A DNA stretch of 64,000 nucleotides, from assembly GCA_030704615.1 (NCBI GenBank), contig CM060732.1, positions 46,977,053 through 47,041,052 of the forward strand, given 5' to 3'. A program made the translations under genes and the position numbers. Under the pieces are notes generated by a model that saw only the letters and a list, made by a program, of their open reading frames with translations, was not told where the DNA came from and did not search any database. Positions within the stretch are counted from its first letter, which is position 1; each line of letters opens with the position of its first letter. This document shows, piece by piece, positions 56,655-64,000 of the stretch. Source of the DNA: Takakia lepidozioides. Taxonomy: Eukaryota; Streptophyta; Takakiopsida; Takakiales; Takakiaceae.

Positions 56655-57925
56655 CTCCCTCATGCATTCAGGGCCGAGTCTGATGAGAGGGCAAAGTACA
56701 CTGAATTTAAACTCAGTGGGGGTAAGCCTATTTGTACCCACTGTTGTAATTGAAAAACCCATGACAAAACCAAGCTGTATTGCAGCTGACTCCCTCCCTC
56801 TCTCTGAAAATCTAAACTGTCCGGGGTTTTCTAAGCAGACAGACCCTCTCGTCAAATCTACCAAGGGAATTCTGCCTGTACCTTTGTTGACCAAACAATG
56901 TGGGCGCAGGGTCAATGGGCACGGCAAACAACGGTGAACAACATCTTGGGAGTACACTCATTCTCACAGGTACAATTTCATGTTGATAGATCTGACAAGA
57001 AAGTCTCGCTACTTAAAAAAACCCCTTTCACGTCTCAATAAGTTGAAGAAGAAGGTGCCATCATCACCACCCAACCTGCTAACTTCTTGAAATTCAACAT
57101 GCAGTTGACAGGGCCAAGTCTGATGAGAAGGCAAAACAGGCTGCAATACGTCAAAGAAGAAGGTGCCCTCACAACCACCCAACCTGCTAACTTGCAGAAT
57201 TCAACATGCATTCAGGGCCGAGTCTGATGACAGGGCAAGACAGGCTTCAATAGGTCAACGAAGAAGGTGCCCTCACCACCACCCAACCTGCTAACTTGAA
57301 GAATTCAACATGCATTCAGGGCCGAGTCTCATGACAGGGCAAAACAGGCGGCAATAGGTAGAAGAAGAAGGTGCCCTCACCACCACCCAGCCAGCTACCT
57401 TATAGAATTCAACATGCATTCAGGGCCGAGTCTGATGACAGGGCAAAACAGGCTACAATACGACAAGGAAGAAGGTACCACCACCCAACCAGCTAACTTA
57501 CAGAATTCAACATGCATTCAGGGCCGAGTCTGATGACATGGCAAGACAGGCTTCAATGGGTCAACGAAGAAGGTGCCCTCACCACCACCCAGCCAGCTAA
57601 CTTGCAGAATTCAACATGCATTTGACAAGGCCAAGTTTGATGACAGGGCAAAACATAACGCGAATATGTCAAAGGAGAAGGTGCCCTCACCACCACCCAA
57701 CCAGCTAACTTTAGGGTTTAACATGCATTCATGGCTGAGTCTGATGAGAGGGCAAAACAGGCTGCAATAGGTCAAAGAAGAAGGTGCCCTCACCACCACC
57801 CAACCAGCTAACTTTAGGGTTTAACATGCATTCACGGCTGAGTCTGATGAGAGGGAAAAACAGGCTGCAATAGGTTGAAGAAGAAGGTGCCCTCACCACC
57901 ACCCAACCAACGTACTTACAGAATT
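56655..57925. repeat. Tandem array of about 104 bp, eight copies, with a seed copy upstream
   Basis: From about 57060 to 57925 a unit of 98-108 bp repeats eight times: AATTCAACATGCATTCAGGG, CCGAGTCTGATGACAGGGC, AAAACAGGCTGCAATAGG, GAAGAAGGTGCCCTCACCAC and AACCAGCTAACTT. A single diverged copy of the first half stands at 56660-56700 (CATGCATTCAGGGCCGAGTC), a possible origin of the array. The last two copies share TTTAGGGTTTAACATG, so local duplication was recent. Confidence 0.85.
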
Positions 57926-57986
57926 AAACATGGTCAAAAACTAGGTTTGTAAGACTCGTACGAAAAGTAATGTGACTTACCTTGGA

Positions 57987-58007
57987 AGAGAGAGAGAGAG
58001 AGAGAGG
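57987..58007. repeat. GA microsatellite
   Basis: About ten GA units. Confidence 0.9.
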
Positions 58008-58888
58008 TCTTAGGGATCCCACCGCGACTTGTTAGCCTCCTTAGTGGGGGTGGCAGTCCTAGTAGGCCGCTTGGCCTCATGGTAGTCTTGATTGTATGCA
58101 GCCAAGGATTCCCTGCATTAATCCCACGGTCATAGGACCATCCTCGGTTATAGGCGACGCATGTTAGAGTTGACGTGGCTGATGACGGCGCAGTGCCACT
58201 TCATCATTTGCCGCCACATCAGCCTGCTGACATGACGCTCACGCCACGTCACTCTTGCATGAGCGTATGCTCGCGCGCTCACGCGCAAGGCTCACGCCAT
58301 TGCGTCGTTGCTGCTGACTCCCTCTCTTGTTACTGTTCTCCGAGTTCCTACTATAGAGAGAAAGAGTGCGCCTCGCGAAAAGCCCGTCATGTGTGCAATG
58401 GCCCATTGCGAAGAAGTAGTCGTTTGAGTGCAAATACTCCTGTTCACATGGGTGTGGGGGAGAAGGAGTCGAGCGACTTGGAGAAGAACTCGGAGGAGGA
58501 TAGTGTTGCGACTCGTAGTGCAGACTACTCACCAGAGAGCGAGAGCGCGGAGGAGGAGGACGTGGATAGTGCTGACAAGCTTGAGCCAGATCATCCACAA
58601 ATGCATCCAACATTGTGCAATTACAAATGTTTCTTTCACTTTTACAATTACGAGGACGAGAAAATATCCTCACAAAGTGTGCGCCATAGAGGCTACCACG
58701 AGAAGACCAGAGTCCCTCCCCAAATAACAATGAGAGTTAGGATCATCTTCAAAAGATGATTGCAGTGCATAGCGACAGGAAGACATGTAGACTTCGAACG
58801 GTGCAATGATGCATGTGCTTATAAAAGTTGTCACTCAGAGCTCACTCAGTATAGTTGGAAGCATAATGGAGGGATAAGGGACGCCATA

Positions 58889-60325
58889 TCATTGCACCGC
58901 CGACGATGTTGCAAACGAATTGATTTTGAATTGAATTTCCATGACAATGTTGCAAATTGGACATTTCATAGCATGGTCGTCCACATACCACATTGCATAG
59001 TTGATGTTACCTATGTGTTGTATCCCGCTGCAACTTAGAGTGGCCTGGTGAATGAAGTTGTCACGTTTGGGATCGAAAACCATCCTCTTCAAAAATATGA
59101 AATACAAATGTTTGCAGGGTATGAATTTACCTCTCTTGCCCAAACTGGTTGATAGCATATTCACAAAATCAGGACATGTGCAATTGGGGAAATTGGAAAC
59201 CGTGATGTCGTAGGCTCTGTCATGAACAGCAGATGTCGAAGTGATCATTGTGTACACCCGACCATATCCGGGATCGGGCACTTCCGTGGTGCTTGCAACA
59301 CGAGCTTGGAGCATTCTTGCGGGTCCACTTTGCCATAGTGTTCAGCAGTTGGAGGGAAACGCCGAACGAGCTTTCCATCTCGTTTGGTTGGCCACAAGTG
59401 AGGATTTGCCGGAGGTACCCGAGAGGATGCAGAAGTAGTAGCACATGCATGCAGTTGGGGTTGTCTCACAAGGGAAAAGCTTGCCTCCTCCAGCATTGCA
59501 ATCTCCTGACTTGTGAGATGTGTTCCCACCTTGACAGGCCAAACGGTTGGAGGAGCTGGCTTCATCACCACGGAAGGACGCACAGTTCCATGCACACATC
59601 TGCCACAATCATCTGCGCAGAACCAGAACTTGTGGTTCTTGGCTTCTGGTTGACCGTATGGACGCATCAAACCTGTGAAAGTCGGAGCAGGAGTCTGGGC
59701 ACCGCCTCTGGATATAGATGAAGTGCACTTCTCAAAATTAGTTGCCCTGATCGTTGTACATTTCACACTAGACCCTGCACTTGTGCGTTCTATGTGCCAA
59801 ACGTGGTCCGGGCATGCGGACTCAAGCACATCAAGGGGGTTGTTGCTCTCCTGCACCATTTCAGTGGCACTGTTTGATGCTGGAGTCTGCCGTCGTGTTG
59901 GAGGTTCTTCCAGAATGGAGGTTCTGGACATGGATCTGTCATGCAGAGGAACACGAGGCTTCAAAGAAGTTATCACGGTCTGCCCTGTGCGAATCGGAAT
60001 CCGAACCAGGTGGAGTGTTCAATTTCCTCTTACACGAGCCGAATCTCTCCTCCCCTTCAAGATGTGGAACTCTTGAAACAAATGGCATTCCCTGGGCATA
60101 CATGCTCATCGCCCGTGCTATCTTGCTTGGATCCCCAGATCTGTTTGCAGCACGCAACATCAACTCCAATTTGTCCGGACCCTTGCCACCAACCCCACCT
60201 CGCAAGAAATCACGGTATCGGGTTTGTTGTTGCAAGGCACGTATCAAATCATCTGTACTGCTTTGTACTCCTCTGTTCATGGTTTTCCACACCAGCAGTT
60301 TGTGACTGGTGGTACCGCCATTCAC
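58889..60325 (-). pseudogene. SWIM zinc-finger protein, probably transposon-encoded
   Basis: Three overlapping frames follow each other on the minus strand, with breaks near 59960 and 59300. The first part has DDLIRALQQQTRYRDFLRGG and a basic stretch (KRKL). The middle has Cys-rich WFCADDCGRCVHG and TSQEIAMLEEA. The last part has a clear SWIM domain: NCTCPDFVNML, then IPCKHLYFIFLKRM (CxC...CxH), and DNFIHQATLS. SWIM fingers occur in MULE transposases and many plant transposon proteins; no DDE core is visible here. The breaks could be short introns or mutations. Confidence 0.55.
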
Positions 60326-61090
60326 TATGAAGCCATGTTGATTTGCTTTGTACTCCTCTGTTTATGGTTTTCCACACTTGCGGTTTGTGACTGGTGGTAG
60401 TACCGCCATTCACTATGAAGCCATGTTGATTTGCTTTGTACTCCTCTATTTATGGTTTTCCACACTTGCGGTTTGTGACTGGTGGTAGTGCCGCCATTCA
60501 CTATGAGGCCATGTTGATTTGCTTTGTACTCCTCTGTTTATGGTTTTCCACACCAGCAGTTTGTGACTGGTGGTACCGCCATTCACTATGAAGCCATGTT
60601 GATTTGCTTTGTACTCCTCTGTTTATGGTTTTCCACACCAGCAGTTTGTGACTGGTGGTACCGCCATTCACTATGAAGCCATGTTGATTTGCTTTGTACT
60701 CCTCTGTTTATGGTTTTCCACACTAGCAGTTTGTGACTGGTCATACCGCCATTCACTATGAAGCCATGTTGATTTGCTTTGTACTCCTCTTTTTATGGTT
60801 TTCCACACCAGCAGTTTGTGACTGGTGGTACCGCCATTCACTATGAAGCCATGTTGATTTGCTTTGTACTCCTCTGTTTATGGTTTTCCACACCTGCAGT
60901 TTGTGACTGTCGGTACCGCCATTCACTATGAAGCCAGGTTGATTTGCTTTGTACTCCTCTGTTTATGGTTTTCCACACCAGCAGTTTGTGACTGTCGGTA
61001 CCGCCATACACTATGAAGCCACGTTGATTTGATTTGTACTCCTCTGTTTATGGTTTTCCACACCAGCAGTTTGTGACTGGCGGTACGGCC
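60250..61090. repeat. Tandem array of about 87 bp, ten copies, each with a 24-bp near-palindrome
   Basis: The unit contains TTGATTTGCTTTGTACTCCTC, TATGGTTTTCCACACCAGCAG and the near-palindrome GTGACTGGTGGTACCGCCATTCAC centred on GGTACC. Ten units run head to tail; some carry GTCGGTACC, GTAGTACC or GTCATACC variants. The array lies directly upstream of the SWIM gene. Confidence 0.9.
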
Positions 61091-61830
61091 ATTCACTGTT
61101 CTTCAGATCGTAGAGTCAGTCTGATTGCCTTTCAAACACTCCTTCTCTTTCATTCTGTAGCAGGAACATGTGATTGTCGGCATTTGATTCTACTGTAGTG
61201 CGATTGTCGTTAACGCCATTCGATTCTCCTCATGAGCTTTATGTACCTGTGTGCGTGGAGGTAGAGTGATGGTCGGCATATTCAGTTAGTTAGTCTTGCA
61301 TTGCATTTTCTATGTTTCAGGTTGAACAGATTAGGGAAGTGGAATGGCAGTACCGCCAATCACTTTTTTGGCGACCATACTGTAGATTTATGTAGAGTAT
61401 CGATTGGAAAGTACGTTCGAGACAGACAAGAAACAGTGATTGTTTGTGACGATCATCACAATGGAGTCTCTCTGACTTATCTGCACTCAATTTCTGCCCT
61501 AAACTAGACTGAGTGTCAGTGCCGCCAATCACTTAGACATATATTTCATTGCACCAAACCGATCCAGCAGGTCCTTCAAATGCAATGTCAAATGCATTGT
61601 CGTTAACGCCGTTCGCTAATGCTCAGAACCTCAGTGTACATGTTTGCCCGGAAACATAGTGATTGTCCGTACCGACCATCACTATGTAGTCATATTGTTT
61701 TGGTTTGCATTCGTCTGGATCAGCTTTGGTTTTGTAGATTGTTGTGAATGTCAGTGCCGCCATTCACTGTGATTTGAGAGGAGACAGAGTGATGGTCGGT
61801 ACGGACGTTCACTATTTGCACATTACTCAC
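61091..61830. repeat. Dispersed degenerate copies of the same palindrome
   Basis: Outside the tandem array the palindrome alone recurs about nine times in unrelated spacer, for example GTGATTGTCCGTACCGACCATCAC near 61659, AGTGATGGTCGGTACGG near 61791, AATGGCAGTACCGCCAATCACT near 61344 and TGAATGTCAGTGCCGCCATTCAC near 61747. Confidence 0.8.
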
Positions 61831-61850
61831 TGAAAGATTGGAATGGCATC

Positions 61851-62102
61851 GTGCAGAAAACTATGAAGTCCAAGCAGACAAGAACAGAGGCAAAAGGTTC
61901 TGGAGATGGGGACGAGTCAGGCAAGAGCTCTGAGAATAGCGATGAAGCAGATGAACCTGAAGTGCACTACCTTGACAAGGTGAAAGAACTCATGTCATTC
62001 CAGAAGGTAAACTCTCAGGAGGTTATTAGGGACATGCTCGTCTCTAGAGGGTGTCTGGACATCCCACTATGCCGGATGATATCTATGCCTCGAAATTTAT
62101 AG
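61851..62102 (+). CDS. Short acidic open frame, function unknown
   Basis: 83 codons: Lys/Thr-rich start, an acidic Gly/Ser/Asp/Glu stretch (GDGDESGKSSENSDEADEPE), then VHYLDKVKELMSFQKVNSQEV. A similar acidic Ser/Glu stretch occurs in another short frame at 58440-58580. It could be a first exon of an element protein. Weak support. Confidence 0.25.
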   Translation: MQKTMKSKQTRTEAKGSGDGDESGKSSENSDEADEPEVHYLDKVKELMSFQKVNSQEVIRDMLVSRGCLDIPLCRMISMPRNL

Positions 62103-62489
62103 TAATAACTTTTTTCGGGGTGTGACTTGCAGGAAAGGCAGCGATGGATCTTCAGGAGATACCCCCATTTGTGACGAGTCTGTTTTTGACAGCCCCTTTC
62201 CAATTTTCTGCTTCCTGTATATGCCGAAGCAATGGCACTTCATGCGGCCGAGTCTCTATCCCTTGACTTTTTATTGCCCGGCCGTAGGTGTAGCCAGCGT
62301 AGATCCGGAGTTCTTCAATACTTAGACTTAGATGCAGAGGACGCGGGGATACATTGTACTGACTCTGAGTCAGACTGAACTTTGTTCTTTTAATGTTCTG
62401 TTTCATCCTCTTCGGAAAACATTGAATCCCCTTACTCCACTGTAGTTGTTCCAGCAGAAAAAAAAGAAAATCAAAGAATCCACTTTCAT

Positions 62490-62875
62490 TAAAATGGCAA
62501 TATGTATGAATCCATCCGACAAACCCCACTCACTCTTGTCATATCCATTGTGCATTCATGTACTGTGCATTCATGCGTGCTCCATTCGTGAATGTTTTCA
62601 TTTATTAAACATCAAGTATACATTCATCCACTGTACTCTGTAATCCACCCCACAAACCTATCACACTCATGTCATATACATTGTGCATTCATCTACAGAA
62701 TATTCATGCATCCTCCAGTCATGAATGTTCTCCATTATTCAACATCCATTATACATTCATCCATTTTACTATTACCCATCCCACATTCATCCATCTACTT
62801 TCATTTTTTGCACTCATCCATCTGTTTATCATCCACTCTACATTCATCCATCCTTCATTCATCTGTTGCTTTCAG
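62490..62875. repeat. ATTCATCC / CATTCATG-rich repeat
   Basis: Irregular repeats of CATTCATCCA, TACATTCATCC and TGTGCATTCATG over about 380 bp. Confidence 0.75.
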
Positions 62876-63051
62876 GTGGGATTGACCACGTCCTTTTATT
62901 ATGTCGTCCAGCTTGTTTCCGCGGTGAAGGGTGCTCTTCCGCGGGAATACACTCCACTTCTTCCTTGGCGCGTGGTGACGGGGCCTTCAAGCGCGATGAC
63001 GTGGAGTGAGCCCCGTGATGTGGCGTTGGCGCAAGGTGACGTGGCGTGAGC

Positions 63052-63555
63052 GCAGTTACGTTCAGACGCTCACGCGAGCAGGCTCACGTCGAGGCATCCC
63101 TGAGTCAGCAGTGTGTAAAAGCTCCTTATGTAAAAAACTCGAGGGACTGTGTGTGTGAGTAGAGAAAAAGTGAGAAACCTGTCGCAACGTTGTCCATGTC
63201 CCGGGTTGCATCGGACGATCCACGTCCATCCAGTGGCGGAGATGGGATGTGGACACGTCGTTTTTTTTCAAAATAAAAACTAGGGTATAAAGTAACCACT
63301 ACCTTAGTGTCCATAACAACTGCTCATTGCTGACATGGTAGTCAGTGAGGGGCTATTGTAATCTAGGGACGTCATTTATGTAACACTAGCGAGTTTGGCC
63401 GATGGCAACACAGGGGAGGCTACGTTGGGCCACGAACGAGGGGGAGCGCAATGCAAGTGTTACTTGAGCAAATGAGGAGCTGAGAATGTGAGCCAAACAA
63501 TGAAGAAGGACGGGAGCACTGCATGTAGAGTAGTGGAGCGTGGAGACTGCATTGA
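63052..63555. other. No gene recognised
   Basis: Right flank of the putative DNA element. No coding or RNA feature could be supported. Confidence 0.3.
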
Positions 63556-63560
63556 CTTAC

Positions 63561-63782
63561 CCAGGACTGCCCTTCTGTTGCCATTGTAACAACCAGGCTT
63601 TGTTCACGGAAGGCTTCGTATGCGAGCATCCCATCCTCTTCTCCTGGGGTAAGTGACTCCTCTTCTCCCCCACCATTAGCTTCAGCAACGGCTCTTGCCA
63701 AATCGCCTCCAGTGTAATCGTCATTCTTGTGTTTTGGGCTGCGTTCACTATCTGCCATAGAAGGACTCTCGGCCTTTTGCAA
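63561..63782 (-). CDS. Possible coding exon of an unknown gene
   Basis: The minus-strand frame from Met 63782 or 63758 (MADSERSPKHKNDD) continues through an acidic, Gly/Glu-rich segment and LAYEAFREQSLVVTMATEG to a consensus donor GG|GTAAGT at 63561/63560. I do not recognise the protein. The following exon was not found. The remaining 63783-64000 holds nothing identifiable. Confidence 0.35.
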
Positions 63783-64000
63783 AAATGGGAAGAGAGAGTA
63801 TAGTACTACACCCTACAATGTCAACATTCACTGCTGATTGATGGCTTAGGCTGTAGATACAAGCACATGACAACAAATGGGCTGACGCTTGATGCCAAGA
63901 AGAGATGCAACGAATGGGCTGGGTTGCTGCTCACCACCTTAAAGATATCCAATCTTAAAGCAATATACCTTGTAGCTAGAAGTAGGGTCTGCTAGCTCAT

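Larger units (their letters stand above)
58237..63051. mobile_element. Putative DNA element bounded by inverted GC-rich segments
   Basis: The 16-mer GCTCACGCCACGTCAC at 58237-58252 recurs as its exact reverse complement at 63036-63051. Both lie within 150-200 bp of GCTCACGC-rich DNA. Between them lie the SWIM-protein gene, the palindrome array and ATTCATCC repeats. Outer ends and target duplication could not be fixed, so the boundaries are approximate. Confidence 0.45.

Noticed and set aside
60250-61090. CRISPR-like or satellite centromere array
   Set aside because: The units are contiguous without variable spacers, and only ten copies are present next to a gene; a transposon-associated array fits better.

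Overview
The window is nuclear DNA of a land plant. The host genes are intron-containing and have land-plant family members (an AP180-type ANTH adaptor, an ALMT-type anion channel, MTV1, cytosolic pyruvate kinase), and they lie between large nested transposons. The plant group cannot be read from the sequence. A repeat-rich, non-seed plant would fit, but that is inference.

Layout. 1-1487: 3' part of a Ty3/gypsy retroelement on + (copy 1). 1629-5131 and 16091-17060: the two halves of an older DNA transposon with an Ulp1-type (C48) protease gene on the minus strand, studded with the heptamer CAGTCTG. It is split by 5132-16090, a second gypsy element on the minus strand (copy 2). 19.5-21.9 kb: ANTH clathrin-assembly gene (+). 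23.1-27.6 kb: ALMT-like gene (+), with a SINE in an intron. 31.4-37.6 kb: MTV1 (ENTH/VHS adaptor of the trans-Golgi network, +, eight coding exons). 39.6-41.3 kb: hAT-type element with GGTTCC repeats. 42.1-45.6 kb: cytosolic pyruvate kinase (-, four exons). 47.1-50.0 kb: Ty1/copia element, cut at 50040 by the 5' end of a third member of the gypsy family. 52.0-54.2 kb: multi-exon transposon gene resembling CACTA accessory ORFs. 56.6-57.9 kb: 104-bp tandem repeats. 58.2-63.1 kb: probable DNA element with a SWIM zinc-finger gene and a large array of palindromes.

The unusual system is the gypsy family. Copy 2 carries, in one polyprotein order, gag, an aspartic protease region, a complete C5-cytosine DNA methyltransferase, reverse transcriptase and integrase, and it ends in a PHD finger. 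The methyltransferase and reverse transcriptase share one reading frame. The methyltransferase motifs run I, IV, VI, VIII, X (DNMT3-like order, not the permuted order of plant DRM). The termini are not ordinary LTRs. Copy 2 reads B - internal - A - B - A, flanked by ACTC on both sides. Copy 1 ends in the same A-B-A block, and copy 3 starts with B alone. This matches the split direct repeats known from tyrosine-recombinase retroelements, but here it occurs on an element with a DDE integrase. Copy 2 is defective (in-frame TAGs, frameshifts, no RNase H core), although its B repeats differ at only two of 317 positions.

Splice sites, reading frames, repeat matches and target-site duplications were read by eye from the sequence. 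Family assignments come from motif recognition without database searches.
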